Shown here one piece after another: positions 26,622-35,589 of a stretch of 64,000 nt of DNA; position 1 is the stretch's first letter; each line of letters starts with the position of its first letter. Location of the stretch: contig NZ_RRUE01000002.1 in assembly GCF_003892345.1 (NCBI RefSeq), positions 1,506,619 through 1,570,618 on the forward strand, read 5' to 3'. Under the pieces are notes generated by a model. It made no database searches, was not told where the DNA came from, and saw only the letters and a program-made list of their open reading frames with translations. Origin of the DNA: Lautropia dentalis. Lineage in GTDB: Bacteria; Pseudomonadota; Gammaproteobacteria; Burkholderiales; Burkholderiaceae_E. A program made the translations under genes and the position numbers.

Positions 26622-28043
26622 TTACGCGGCACGGGGCCGGGAGATTTCCCGGGCGTGGATCTCACCCCGGGCCCGGCGCTCGGCTGCGACCCGTACCAGT
26701 GTGCGCTCGACCTGTTCGGCCACCGGCTCGCCACGCAGGGTGTGGGTGTATGCCGAGACGATGTCCACGTCGATCATCTGGCCGATGAGGTCCGGATCGC
26801 CGGGGAAGTTGACGGTACGGTTGTTCGGGCAGCGGCCGGTGAGTTCGTGCGCATCCTTTTTGGAGCGCCCTTCGACCAGCACGCGCTGGCGGCTGCCGAC
26901 CATGCGTCCGGCGATGTCCATCGAACTCTGCTGGACCACGGCCTGCAGGCGCTGCAGGCGTTCGACCTTTTCTTCGGCTGGGGTGTCGTCGTGCAGGCTG
27001 GCCGCGGGGGTGCCGGGGCGCGGGCTGTAGATGAACGAGTAGGCGTCGTCGAAGGCCAGATCCTGTGCGAGCTTGAGGGTTTTCTGGAAGTCGGCCTCGG
27101 TCTCGCCGGGAAAGCCGACGATGAAGTCGGTGGTCAGGCCAATGCCGGGGCTGGCGGCCCGCAGCCGGCGGATGATGGAGCGGTATTCCAGCGAGGTGTA
27201 GCCACGCTTCATGGCCGCGAGGATGCGGTCGGAGCCGGACTGCACGGGCAGGTGCACCAGCGGTGCCAGCTTGGGCAGGCGGCCATGGGCCTCGATGAGC
27301 CGCTCGGTGAACTCACGCGGGTGGGAGGTGGTGTAGCGGATGCGCTCGATGCCGTCGATGTCGTGGATGTAGTCGAGCAGCGTGGTGAAGTCGGCCGGGG
27401 CGTCGAAGCCTTCGACCTGACCCAGGTAGGCGTTGACGTTCTGGCCCAGCAGGGTCACTTCCTTCACGCCCTGGTCGGCCAGCGTCATCACGTCGGTGAG
27501 CACGGCCTCGAAGGGGCGGGAGATCTCCTCGCCACGGGTGTAGGGCACCACGCAGAAGCTGCAGTATTTGCTGCAGCCTTCCATGATGGAGACGAAGGCG
27601 CTGCCCCCCTCCTTGCGCTGCGGCGGCAGGGCGTCGAACTTCTCGATTTCGGGGAAGCGGATGTCGACCTGCGACTGGCCGGAGCGGCGTTTGGCGCGGA
27701 TGAGTTCGGGCAGGCGGTGCAGCGTCTGCGGTCCGAACACCACGTCCACGTAGGGTGCGCGCTGCACGATGGCCTCGCCCTCCTGGCTGGCCACGCAGCC
27801 GCCCACGCCGATGATCAGGTCCGGGCGCGCAGCCTTCATGGCCCTGAAGCGGCCCAGGTCGGAGAAGACCTTTTCCTGTGCCTTCTCGCGGATGGAGCAG
27901 GTGTTGAACAGGACGATGTCGGCGTCTTCGGGGTTGTCGGTCAGCTCGGTGTGCTCGGCCTCGGCCAGGAGGTCGGCCATCCGTTCGCTGTCATACGAAT
28001 TCATCTGGCACCCGAAGGTGCGCAGGTACAGTTTGCGGGTCAT
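26622..28043 (-). CDS. miaB: tRNA-2-methylthio-N6-dimethylallyladenosine synthase
   Basis: 473 residues from the ATG at 28043; an in-frame upstream ATG at 28079 is less likely because [11 protein letters not shown] normally lies at the protein start. It has the UPF0004 domain with three cysteines (FGCQMN, NTCSIR, VGGCVAS), the radical-SAM motif CSKYCSFC, and a C-terminal TRAM domain. It adds the methylthio group at position 37 of tRNAs reading codons that start with U. Only 17 bp separate it from the Slam-like gene downstream, so read-through is possible. Confidence 0.95.
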   Translation of the reverse strand: MTRKLYLRTFGCQMNSYDSERMADLLAEAEHTELTDNPEDADIVLFNTCSIREKAQEKVFSDLGRFRAMKAARPDLIIGVGGCVASQEGEAIVQRAPYVDVVFGPQTLHRLPELIRAKRRSGQSQVDIRFPEIEKFDALPPQRKEGGSAFVSIMEGCSKYCSFCVVPYTRGEEISRPFEAVLTDVMTLADQGVKEVTLLGQNVNAYLGQVEGFDAPADFTTLLDYIHDIDGIERIRYTTSHPREFTERLIEAHGRLPKLAPLVHLPVQSGSDRILAAMKRGYTSLEYRSIIRRLRAASPGIGLTTDFIVGFPGETEADFQKTLKLAQDLAFDDAYSFIYSPRPGTPAASLHDDTPAEEKVERLQRLQAVVQQSSMDIAGRMVGSRQRVLVEGRSKKDAHELTGRCPNNRTVNFPGDPDLIGQMIDVDIVSAYTHTLRGEPVAEQVERTLVRVAAERRARGEIHAREISRPRAA

Positions 28044-28234
28044 GCGATATATCGTTAGGTATGTCCAGACAGGACGCATGGTCGCAGTACGAGGCAGACG
28101 GGGTGCTGATCCCGGTCAAATCCGGTCCAGAAGAGGGTAGCCATGGCATCACCAGTACAGCATCGCAGGCGCTGCTGATCCCGGGAAGCCACCCCGGAAG
28201 ACGGGGGTGGGGCAACGCCGCGGGGCCGTGCCGT

Positions 28235-28714
28235 TCAGCGGTTGCGCCGGCGCAGGGCGCGGTATTCTTCTTCGCTCAGGATCCAGACGGTGGTGATTTC
28301 ACCGGTGGGGCCGGCCAGATAGCCCACCACGAAGCTCTTGCCGTGCACGGACACGGGCGGCACGATCAGGTTGTCCTGGTTGTAGATGCGGGCACCGGCA
28401 CCCAGCCGGACGGCCTTGCGGCCCAGCGTGGCGTCGGGGAACTGGCCGAAGCGGATGCGGCCCAGTTGCGTGGCGTCGGGAAAGTGGCGGTTCTGTGCGG
28501 CCGTCACGGCCGGCGACAGGAAGTCCAGCGCCACGGCGGTGACCGCGGCCACACACGACGGGGCGACCAGCCAGGCGCTCGCGGCGCGCAGCAGGCTGCG
28601 GCGTTCCGCCAGGTGACTGGGGGTGGCCAGTTTCTCGTTGCGCAGCGCGTCCTGGCGGGCCTGGGCCTGGGGCCGGTAGGCGGGCTGGCGATGCTTGAAG
28701 AGTCGGCTGATCAT
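28235..28714 (-). CDS. hypothetical protein
   Basis: 159 residues from the ATG at 28714. The N-terminus is basic and polar. One hydrophobic stretch (about 48-72, LLRAASAWLVAPSCVAAVTA) could be a membrane anchor. The C-terminal 85 residues look globular and well conserved in type (RLGAGARIYNQDNLIVPP, YLAGPTGEITTVWILSEEE). I do not recognise the family. It stands alone, divergent from btuF, with two palindromes in the shared upstream region. Confidence 0.6.
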   Translation of the reverse strand: MISRLFKHRQPAYRPQAQARQDALRNEKLATPSHLAERRSLLRAASAWLVAPSCVAAVTAVALDFLSPAVTAAQNRHFPDATQLGRIRFGQFPDATLGRKAVRLGAGARIYNQDNLIVPPVSVHGKSFVVGYLAGPTGEITTVWILSEEEYRALRRRNR

Positions 28715-28823
28715 GACTGAAACAGTAAGGATGGGCCGGCTGCCGCATGGGATGCAGGGATGCGGGGCCACGCGGCCAGAGCCCGTCTCTGCAGGGACGG
28801 GTTCTGCGGAAATGGAAATGTTG

Positions 28824-28840
28824 TGTTCCGATATGGAACA
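28824..28840. promoter_or_regulatory. palindrome TGTTCC-N5-GGAACA
   Basis: A perfect 6-bp inverted repeat with a 5-bp spacer, between the divergent hypothetical gene and btuF. It has the shape of a repressor site; the binding protein is unknown. Confidence 0.45.
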
Positions 28841-28843
28841 ATA

Positions 28844-28867
28844 GGTTACGAATTGTCGATTGTAACC
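28844..28867. promoter_or_regulatory. inverted repeat GGTTAC-N12-GTAACC
   Basis: A second perfect 6-bp inverted repeat, 3 bp after the first and 52 bp upstream of the btuF start. No cobalamin riboswitch is visible in this spacer. Confidence 0.35.
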
Positions 28868-28919
28868 GGGAATGTGCGCAATGTCGCGCCGACCGGTGAC
28901 GCAAAGTGTTGTGTTTGTG

Positions 28920-30242
28920 ATGATGAACAGGTTGAGAGGTGGGGCCGGGCGGCTGTTTTTGCGGGTGCTGGCCGGGGTATTGCTGGGGGCAGGGGCTGTT
29001 TCTGCGGCGGTTCCGGGGGCTGGGGGCGGGCCGACGACTGGCAGTCCCGTACCGACGGCCGGTCAGGTGCCTGCTGCGCAGGACAGCGTGCGAACGGAAG
29101 GCCGGGGGCATTCGGATACCCGGATGGATATGGGGCTCCGGATACATGCAGACGGCCGGATGCCTGCGGATGCCCGGAGGCGCGCGGATAGTCAGGATCG
29201 TATGGATGGCCAGGCGCGCCTGGATGATCGCGCACAGGCGGGTGACCGTGCGCTGAAGGACGATCGGGGGATGACCGTGACCCTGCCGGCGCGGGTGCGG
29301 CGGGTGGTGTCGCTTTCGCCGGCGCTGACCGAGTCGGTCTGTGTGCTGCAGGCCTGCGACCGGCTGATGGGGGTGGACCGCTTTTCCAACTGGCCGGCGC
29401 AGGTGGCGACGCTGCCGAAGCTGGGCAGTCTGGGCAGCTTCAATGTGGAGAGCGTGGCGGCGCTGCAGCCGGATGTGGTGCTGATGGCCAGTGGCGGTGT
29501 GGTGGCCGACCGTTTGCAGAAACTGGGTGTGGCGGTGCTGGTTCTGTCACCGCGCCGGCAGGCGGATGTGGCGCCGCTGCTGCAGCGCCTGGCCCGTGTG
29601 CTGGACCTGCCGCAGGCGCGTGCCGATGCGGTGTGGGCCGGCATCCGCACACAGCTGGATGCGGTGGCGGCGTCCATGCCGCCTGCCGCGCGTGGCTGGC
29701 GGGTGTGGCTGGAGGTGGATCCGGCCCCGTGGGTAGCCACGCCTTCGTCACTGCTGGGCGAGACGCTGGCCGGACTGGGGCTGGCCAATGTGATCTCCGG
29801 TGACGAGGATATGACAGCGGGTGAGCAGCCGGGCAAGGATGCCCGCCGGGATGGACATGCGGATGGACGTGCGGACATGGATGCTCGCCAGAATGGGCAT
29901 GCGGAAGGGGGGACGGATGCCGGTACGCCGGACGGGGAAGGGCATGCCGGTGCGTCAGGGGGGAGCCCTGGATCACACACCATGCCCGCGTATCTGCAGG
30001 TCAGCCGCGAATGGGCGCTGCAGGTGCAGCCCGATGTGCTGATGATCAGCGATCCGCAGCAGCAGGGGCTGGCGGCAGTGCGGGCGCGTCCGGGCTGGCA
30101 GCGGCTGAAGGCGCTGCAGCAGGGGCGGGTGTGCCTGTTCGGCGGAGACGCACTGGATGTGCTGGTACGCCCCGGCCCCCGGCTGGCCGAGGGGGCACAG
30201 CAGATGCGGGACTGCGTGGTCCGGCTGCTGAAGCGGCGCTGA
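28920..30242 (+). CDS. btuF: cobalamin-binding periplasmic protein, BtuF-like, with two low-complexity inserts
   Basis: 440 residues against about 265 in E. coli BtuF. A signal peptide (residues 1-30) is followed by 80 residues of Asp/Arg/Gly/Met repeats (29030-29270). The BtuF fold then starts at VRRVVSLSPALTESVCVL and includes LGSFNVESVAALQPDVVL. A second insert of about 58 residues (DARRDGHADGRADMDAR type) splits the C-terminal lobe. It would deliver cobalamin or cobinamide to a BtuCD permease, which is not in the window. Two adjacent ATG codons (28920 and 28923) could start it. It leads the cob gene cluster. Confidence 0.8.
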   Translation: MMNRLRGGAGRLFLRVLAGVLLGAGAVSAAVPGAGGGPTTGSPVPTAGQVPAAQDSVRTEGRGHSDTRMDMGLRIHADGRMPADARRRADSQDRMDGQARLDDRAQAGDRALKDDRGMTVTLPARVRRVVSLSPALTESVCVLQACDRLMGVDRFSNWPAQVATLPKLGSLGSFNVESVAALQPDVVLMASGGVVADRLQKLGVAVLVLSPRRQADVAPLLQRLARVLDLPQARADAVWAGIRTQLDAVAASMPPAARGWRVWLEVDPAPWVATPSSLLGETLAGLGLANVISGDEDMTAGEQPGKDARRDGHADGRADMDARQNGHAEGGTDAGTPDGEGHAGASGGSPGSHTMPAYLQVSREWALQVQPDVLMISDPQQQGLAAVRARPGWQRLKALQQGRVCLFGGDALDVLVRPGPRLAEGAQQMRDCVVRLLKRR

Positions 30243-30521
30243 CCGTTCCATGGCAGGGGGCGGTCTAGCCTGCGTACGGCACCCTGCCGGTGCCCGGCCG
30301 GCAGCAGCGCGGGGATCGGCCCATCATGACAGGCTCTGGCTCAGGTTCAGGCTCAGGTTCAGGCCGGTCTGTGGTGCACGGTCCTAGCAGGTGGTGGCCA
30401 GCCTGTGGCGCGCTTTCCCTGCAGGTGGGACATGTTCCCGCAGCAAATCTGCCTGTGGTGCGGATGCGGCGGTGGGCATTTGCTGGAACAATAGCGCGCG
30501 TCGTGGACCTGTTCCAGAAGT

Positions 30522-30553
30522 GTGTTCTGGACCCGTTCGTCCCCACGCTGGCC
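30522..30553 (-). repeat. dispersed intergenic repeat, copy 8
   Basis: Minus strand: GGCCAGCGTGGGGACGAACG followed by GGTCCAGAACACA. It lies in the 461-bp btuF-cobO spacer, which holds no gene. A 12-bp repeat (ctcaggttcagg) lies nearby at 30338-30363. Confidence 0.65.
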
Positions 30554-30633
30554 CCGAAGTTGCGCACGGCTGACCCCGAAGCCGCACACGGCCGGCGTTG
30601 CCCTGCCTGACAAGGGCGGACAGCCTTGCCGGA

Positions 30634-30660
30634 CAGGGATGAACAGGCCCATGACACCTC
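30634..30660 (+). repeat. dispersed intergenic repeat, copy 9
   Basis: Plus strand: CAGGGATGAACAGGCCCATG followed by ACACCTC. It faces copy 8 and lies 44 bp upstream of cobO. Confidence 0.65.
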
Positions 30661-30703
30661 TGAACAGCCATTTCGGGAAACAGCTTCCGGGAGAACGACG
30701 ACC

Positions 30704-31273
30704 ATGGAAATCGAACAGCCCCCTCGCGAGAAACCTTACGAAAAGCGGCAGGGCGAGCGGCGCGGCCTGATCATCGTCAACACCGGTGACGGCAAGGGCA
30801 AGAGCACGGCCGCCTTCGGGCTGGCGCTGCGGGCGCACGGGCGTGGCAAGAAGGTGCACATCTACCAGTTTCTGAAGGTGGCCTCGGCACGTTTTGGCGA
30901 GCACCGCACCTTCGAACAGCTGGGGGTGCCCATCGAGGGTCTGGGTGACGGTTTCAGCTGGAAGAGCCAGGATCTGGAAAAATCCGCTGCCCTGGCACGA
31001 GAAGGCTGGGAGCGTGCCCGAAAGACCATCATGGATGGCGAGCATTTTCTGGTGGTGCTGGATGAGATCACCTATCCGCTCATCTACGGCTGGATGCCGC
31101 TGGAACCGGTGCTGGAAACGCTCCGGAATCGTCCGCCGCATGTGCACGTGGTGCTGACCGGGCGGCGCTGCCCGCCGGAAATCATCGAACTGGCCGACAC
31201 CGTCACCGAAATGACCAAGATAAAACACGCCTTCGAGGCCGGGGTGCCGGCACAGCGCGGCATCGAGGACTGA
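30704..31273 (+). CDS. cobO: corrinoid adenosyltransferase
   Basis: 189 residues from the ATG at 30704, with GGGAGA upstream. The CobA/CobO type is clear from [20 protein letters not shown] (P-loop), [18 protein letters not shown] and [20 protein letters not shown]. It moves the adenosyl group from ATP to reduced cobalt in corrinoids. It precedes cobQ by 5 bp in a same-strand cobalamin operon. Confidence 0.95.
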   Translation: MEIEQPPREKPYEKRQGERRGLIIVNTGDGKGKSTAAFGLALRAHGRGKKVHIYQFLKVASARFGEHRTFEQLGVPIEGLGDGFSWKSQDLEKSAALAREGWERARKTIMDGEHFLVVLDEITYPLIYGWMPLEPVLETLRNRPPHVHVVLTGRRCPPEIIELADTVTEMTKIKHAFEAGVPAQRGIED

Positions 31274-31278
31274 ACGGC

Positions 31279-33399
31279 GTGGGTGAACGGTCACGGGTGG
31301 CTGGTACGGGCGTACAGGCTGATGCTGGTGCGGATGCCGGCGTTGGCGCACAGGATGGCCCCAATGCGGATGCAGGCACTGGTGTACAGGCAAATCAGCA
31401 CGGTCCCCGGCGCCGTGACGACCTTGTCCGCGCAGGCGTTCAGACCGGCACGGGTGCAGAGGCCGGGGTGCCGCCAGCCGGCAGCACGGCGGACACCGCT
31501 GGCCGGCTGGCCCGCTGCATCATGGTGCTGGGCACCAGTAGCGGGGCGGGCAAGAGCTGGCTGGTGACGGCATTGTGCCGCTGGTATGCGCGGCAGGGGC
31601 TGCGGGTGGCGCCCTTCAAGGCGCAGAACATGAGCAACAATGCTCGCGTGGTGGCTGGTGGCGAGATCGGCAGCGCGCAGTATTTTCAGGCGCTGGCCGC
31701 GGGCGTGGAGCCCACGGTGCAGATGAACCCGCTGCTGCTCAAGCCCGAAGCCGACACGCGCAGCCAGGTGGTGCTGCTGGGGCAGGTGGATGCCCGGCTG
31801 ACCGGCATGCCCTGGCGGGCCCGCTGTGCCGAAGTCTGGCCGCTGCTGGCACAGACGCTGGACGACCTGCGCCGCCAGTACGATGTGATCGTCATCGAGG
31901 GGGCCGGGTCGCCGGCCGAGATCAACCTGCAGTCCAGCGATGTGGTGAACCTGCGGGTGGCGCGCCACGCCGATGCCGTCTGCCTGCTGGTGTCCGACAT
32001 CGACCGCGGCGGTGCCTTTGCCCATCTGTACGGCACCTGGGCGCTGATGCCCGAAGACGACCGCAGGCGCCTGCGCGGCTTCGTGCTGAACCGTTTCAGG
32101 GGGGATCCCGGTCTGCTCGCGCCGGCCCCCGAACGGATGCTGGAGATGACCGGTGTGCCGGTGGTGGCCACCGTGCCGATGTGGACCGGCCACGGCCTGC
32201 CGGAGGAGGATGGCTGGTTCCAGTACCGCGACCGGCAGACGGCACAGGGAAGTCCTCCCGATGATCGGGGCTGCCAGCCGGCACAGGGAAGAACCCTCTG
32301 TGACATGGACCGGCAGGCAGCGCAGGGAAGATCCCCCGAGGGCTGTGACGGTGCAGGCAACGCCAGGGCCAGCGCCGGTCCCCGGGAGGACGACGGCGTA
32401 CCCGGCCCACGTCAGGTGGAGGTGGCCGGCGCATGCCCGGCAGACCGGCCGGTGTGTGCGCCGGCGCGGATTGCCCTGCTGGTGCCGCCGCGCATCAGCA
32501 ATCTGGATGAGTTCGAGCCGCTGGCCGCCCTGCGTGGTGTGCAGCTGGTGGCGGTGCGGGAGGCCGGCATGCGGCCCGAACTGTCGGTGGATGACTGGAT
32601 CATCCTGCCGGGTTCGAAGCACACCAGTACCGATCTGGCCTGGCTGAAGCGGCAGGGGCTGGATGCCTGGGTGCGGGCGCATGCGGCCCGTGGTGGCCGG
32701 GTGCTGGGCATCTGTGGCGGACTGCAGATACTGGGGCAGGCGCTGCGTGATCCGCTGGGGCTGGATGGCGCTGGCCAGGGACTGGGGCTGCTGCCGCTGC
32801 AGACGGTGTTCGGCCGCGAGAAGGTGCTGCGGCGCCGGACGGAACGCTTCGGCTCACTGCCGGGGCCATGGTCGGTGCTGTCGGGGGTGCAGGTGACGGG
32901 ATACGAAATCCACCAGGGGCAGACGCAGCCGGTGGGGGCGGACATCATGGCAGGGGCTACAGAGGCCATAGTGGTTGCAGAAGCCGCAGAGGTCGCAGAT
33001 GTCATGGAAGCCACAGGAACCACGGAAACCGCAGAAATCGCAGAAGTTGCAGAAGTTGCAGAAGCCACAGAATCCGCAGAGGCCACAGAGGCCACAGAGG
33101 CCGCGGCGGGAGCAGCTATCGGTGTCCATGGTGTTCCTGGCGCGGTGGGGGTTCTCGACGTGCTCCCGGATGGTCTGGGCTGGTGCAATGCCCGGGGCAA
33201 TGTGCTGGGCGTGTACCTGCACGGCATGTTCGAGAACGATGACGTGCTGCAGGCGCTGTTCGGCCAGCAGGCGCGTCCGCTGGCGGCCGTGTTCGACGGG
33301 CTGGCCGATCATGTGGGCAACAGCTTTGCCCCCGGGGTGCTGGACGGGTTGCTGGGGATGCGCTTCCCACGCCCCGGGCGGCGTCCGCCATCCGGCTGA
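31279..33399 (+). CDS. cobQ: cobyric acid synthase with repeat-built extension and two inserts
   Basis: 706 residues against about 490 for ordinary CobQ. The GTG at 31279 opens an 80-residue Gly/Ala/Asp/Val-rich extension before the true domain (RCIMVLGTSSGAGKSWL, FKAQNMSNNA). The glutaminase triad region is present: GICGGLQILGQ with Cys, and VYLHGMF with His. Insert 1 (about residues 316-385) is three copies of a roughly 45-bp repeat (DRQTAQG / CQPAQG / DRQAAQG). Insert 2 (about 555-615) is made of 9-bp Ala-Glu/Thr repeats. CobQ amidates four side chains of adenosylcobyrinic acid diamide. Translation may instead start nearer the core; no strong ribosome site marks the GTG. Confidence 0.9.
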   Translation: MGERSRVAGTGVQADAGADAGVGAQDGPNADAGTGVQANQHGPRRRDDLVRAGVQTGTGAEAGVPPAGSTADTAGRLARCIMVLGTSSGAGKSWLVTALCRWYARQGLRVAPFKAQNMSNNARVVAGGEIGSAQYFQALAAGVEPTVQMNPLLLKPEADTRSQVVLLGQVDARLTGMPWRARCAEVWPLLAQTLDDLRRQYDVIVIEGAGSPAEINLQSSDVVNLRVARHADAVCLLVSDIDRGGAFAHLYGTWALMPEDDRRRLRGFVLNRFRGDPGLLAPAPERMLEMTGVPVVATVPMWTGHGLPEEDGWFQYRDRQTAQGSPPDDRGCQPAQGRTLCDMDRQAAQGRSPEGCDGAGNARASAGPREDDGVPGPRQVEVAGACPADRPVCAPARIALLVPPRISNLDEFEPLAALRGVQLVAVREAGMRPELSVDDWIILPGSKHTSTDLAWLKRQGLDAWVRAHAARGGRVLGICGGLQILGQALRDPLGLDGAGQGLGLLPLQTVFGREKVLRRRTERFGSLPGPWSVLSGVQVTGYEIHQGQTQPVGADIMAGATEAIVVAEAAEVADVMEATGTTETAEIAEVAEVAEATESAEATEATEAAAGAAIGVHGVPGAVGVLDVLPDGLGWCNARGNVLGVYLHGMFENDDVLQALFGQQARPLAAVFDGLADHVGNSFAPGVLDGLLGMRFPRPGRRPPSG
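32226..32346 (+). repeat. imperfect ~45-bp repeat, three units, in cobQ
   Basis: Units share GACCGGCAG / GGCACAGGGAAG-type blocks and stay in frame inside the cobyric acid synthase gene. Confidence 0.7.
32950..33115 (+). repeat. 9-bp-type tandem repeat in cobQ
   Basis: Degenerate GCAGAAGTT / GCAGAGGCC / ACAGAGGCC units encode an Ala-Glu-Val/Thr run. The length is a multiple of three. Confidence 0.8.
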
Positions 33400-33418
33400 A
33401 CTGGCCGATAATGAAAGG

Positions 33419-33452
33419 CCCCGGCAGTGCACCGGGGCACGGTTTCGTGCCC
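33419..33452 (+). other. overlapping hairpins between cobQ and cobT
   Basis: CCCCGG-N7-CCGGGG (33419-33437) and GGGCACG-gttt-CGTGCCC (33435-33452) share three bases, so they exclude each other. There is no T-run, so a simple terminator is not supported. They lie in the 151-bp gap. Confidence 0.45.
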
Positions 33453-33550
33453 GACAGGGCGGCTTCCTGCGTATCCCGATCCTCTGCATGAGTCTTGCGG
33501 CACCGTGATTTCCATGCACGGCGCCTGTTCCTTTTTCTTCCGGTTCTGCC

Positions 33551-34651
33551 ATGTCCGACATCCGTTCGTTTTCGTCCCTGCATTCCGATCTCTTCCCGCC
33601 TGCCGATGTGGCGGCCACCATTCCCGTCATCGAGCCCGTTTTCGATCCGGCCCGCGCGGCTGCCCTGCAGGCGAAGCTGGATGCCCAGGCGCGTCCGCCG
33701 GGTTCGCTGGGCCGGCTGGAAGCGCTGTCGGTACAGATCGGCCAGATCCTGCAGACCGAATCGCCGCAACTGCAGGATGCCGCCGTGCTGCTGTGCGCGG
33801 GCGACCATGGTCTGGTGGCGCAGGGTGTATCGGCCTGGCCCTCCACCGTGACCACGCTGATGATGCAGACCATTCTGGACGGCGAGGCCACGGTGAGCGT
33901 GCTGGCCCGCCAGCATGGCCTGAAGGTGCTGGTGGTGGACTGTGGCGTGGTGCAGCCGCTGCCCGAGCGGCCCGGTCTGCTGCTGCGCCGGCTGGGGGCT
34001 GGCACGGCAGATGCCACCCGGCAGCCGGCCATGACGCCGGCACAGTGCCTGCAGGCCATTCGCAACGGCCGGGCGCTGGTGCAGGCGCTGCCCGGCAATG
34101 CGATCCTGCTGGGCGAGATGGGCATCGGCAACACCTCGCCCGCGTCTCTGCTGCTGGCACGGCTGGCCGATCTGCCCATCGACCAGGTGGTCGGCCCGGG
34201 GGCTGGTCTGGACGCCGAAGGGCGGCAACGCAAGACCCGGGCACTGGCTGCGGCACTGGTGCGCAACGCCGCGGCCACGGAACCGCTGGCTGCCCTGGCT
34301 GCCCTGGGGGGCTTCGAGATTGCCACGCTGGTGGGTGCCGTCCTGCAGGCGGCGCTGGAGAACCGGGTGATCGTGGTGGATGGCTTCATCACCAGCTCGG
34401 CCGTGCTGGTGGCGGCGCGGCTGCAGCCGGCGGTGCTGGAGCGCTGCGTGTTCTCGCACGTGTCGGCCGAGCCGGGGCACCGGCTGATGCTGGATGCCCT
34501 GGGGGGCGACCCGCTGCTGCAGTTCGGCATGCGGCTGGGTGAGGGATCGGCCGCCACGCTGGTGTGGCCGCTGCTGGAATCGGCCTGCCGCACGCTCAAC
34601 GACATCGCGCCGCTGGCCACCGTACTGGCCCGGGGTGAGGCACAGCCTTGA
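33551..34651 (+). CDS. cobT: nicotinate-nucleotide-dimethylbenzimidazole phosphoribosyltransferase
   Basis: 366 residues. CobT motifs are intact: KLDAQARPPGSLGRLEALS near the N-terminus, LLCAGDHGLVAQGVSAWP, GEMGIGNTSPASLLLA, and the catalytic glutamate region near the end in the SAEPGHRLMLDALGG stretch. It makes alpha-ribazole phosphate, the lower-ligand precursor. Its stop overlaps the start of cobS (TTGA), so the two are coupled. Confidence 0.95.
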   Translation: MSDIRSFSSLHSDLFPPADVAATIPVIEPVFDPARAAALQAKLDAQARPPGSLGRLEALSVQIGQILQTESPQLQDAAVLLCAGDHGLVAQGVSAWPSTVTTLMMQTILDGEATVSVLARQHGLKVLVVDCGVVQPLPERPGLLLRRLGAGTADATRQPAMTPAQCLQAIRNGRALVQALPGNAILLGEMGIGNTSPASLLLARLADLPIDQVVGPGAGLDAEGRQRKTRALAAALVRNAAATEPLAALAALGGFEIATLVGAVLQAALENRVIVVDGFITSSAVLVAARLQPAVLERCVFSHVSAEPGHRLMLDALGGDPLLQFGMRLGEGSAATLVWPLLESACRTLNDIAPLATVLARGEAQP

Positions 34652-35589
34652 GGCACGAGGGGGAGGCGCCTGTGGGACAGCCGTCTGGAGAGCCATCGTC
34701 ATCCGGCGAGCCCGGTGCGCCAGCCGAACTGCAGGGCAATCTGCTGCGCCATGTGCTGCTGGCGCTGCAGTTTTTCACGCGCATTCCCCTGCCGGCACGG
34801 GTGGCACGCTGGGTGGGCTACAGCCCGGCCTTGATGAAGGCATCGACCGCGCATTTTCCAGCCGTGGGCTGGCTGGTGGGTGGCGTGGCGGCGCTGGTGC
34901 TGGGTCTGGTGGTGTGGGGGCTGGCCGGTATGTCAGCCGTTCCTGCGCATGATGCCGTCTGGCTGCTGGTGGCGCTCGTGGCGGCGCTGCTCTCGACCAT
35001 GGCGACCGTACTGCTGACCGGCGCCTTTCACGAGGACGGGCTGGCCGATGTGGGCGATGCACTGGGCGGCAGTGCAGACCGCGAGACGGCGCTGCGCATC
35101 ATGAAGGATTCGCGGCTGGGCACCTACGGCACGATCACACTGCTGCTGGTGCTGCTGCTCAAGCTCTGCCTGCTGGCACTGCTGCAGGTGCAGGGGCTGG
35201 TCCACGCGATGCTGCTGGTGCTGGCCATGCACGTGCTGTCGCGCTGGACGGCCCTGCTGCTGCCGCAATGGCTGCCCTATGTGGGGGGAACGCCCGTGGC
35301 GGCCGGTGGTACCAGCAAGGCGCGCTCGCTGCTGGAGCGTCTGGACCGGTGCACGCTGTGGGTGTCGTCACTGTGGGCGCTGCCGGCCGTGCTGCTGGTG
35401 GCCCGGGTGGCGGGCGGGGCGGCCCTCTTGGGGGTGATGGTCACACTGCTGCTGGTCGTGGGGGGGCTGGGACGGTTTTTCCGGCGCAGGCTGGGGGGTA
35501 TCACGGGCGACTGCATGGGCGCAACCCAGCAGCTGGCCGAGGTGTCCGGTTATCTGGTGCTGTGCCTGATCATGGGGGCACAACCGTGA
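34648..35589 (+). CDS. cobS: adenosylcobinamide-GDP ribazoletransferase
   Basis: 313 residues if the TTG at 34648 is used; a GTG at 34671 is an alternative. A polar leader of about 40 residues comes before the family start (LQFFTRIPLP). Family motifs include HFPAVGWLVGG, TGAFHEDGLADVGDALGG and TYGTITLLLVLLLK. It is an inner-membrane protein with about seven helices that joins adenosylcobinamide-GDP to alpha-ribazole. CobU/CobP, which makes its substrate, is not in the window. Its stop overlaps the start of the phosphatase gene. Confidence 0.92.
   Translation: MRHEGEAPVGQPSGEPSSSGEPGAPAELQGNLLRHVLLALQFFTRIPLPARVARWVGYSPALMKASTAHFPAVGWLVGGVAALVLGLVVWGLAGMSAVPAHDAVWLLVALVAALLSTMATVLLTGAFHEDGLADVGDALGGSADRETALRIMKDSRLGTYGTITLLLVLLLKLCLLALLQVQGLVHAMLLVLAMHVLSRWTALLLPQWLPYVGGTPVAAGGTSKARSLLERLDRCTLWVSSLWALPAVLLVARVAGGAALLGVMVTLLLVVGGLGRFFRRRLGGITGDCMGATQQLAEVSGYLVLCLIMGAQP

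Noticed and set aside
28800..30703. Cobalamin riboswitch before btuF or cobO
   Set aside because: I could not find the B12-box pattern or the expected paired elements in either spacer.
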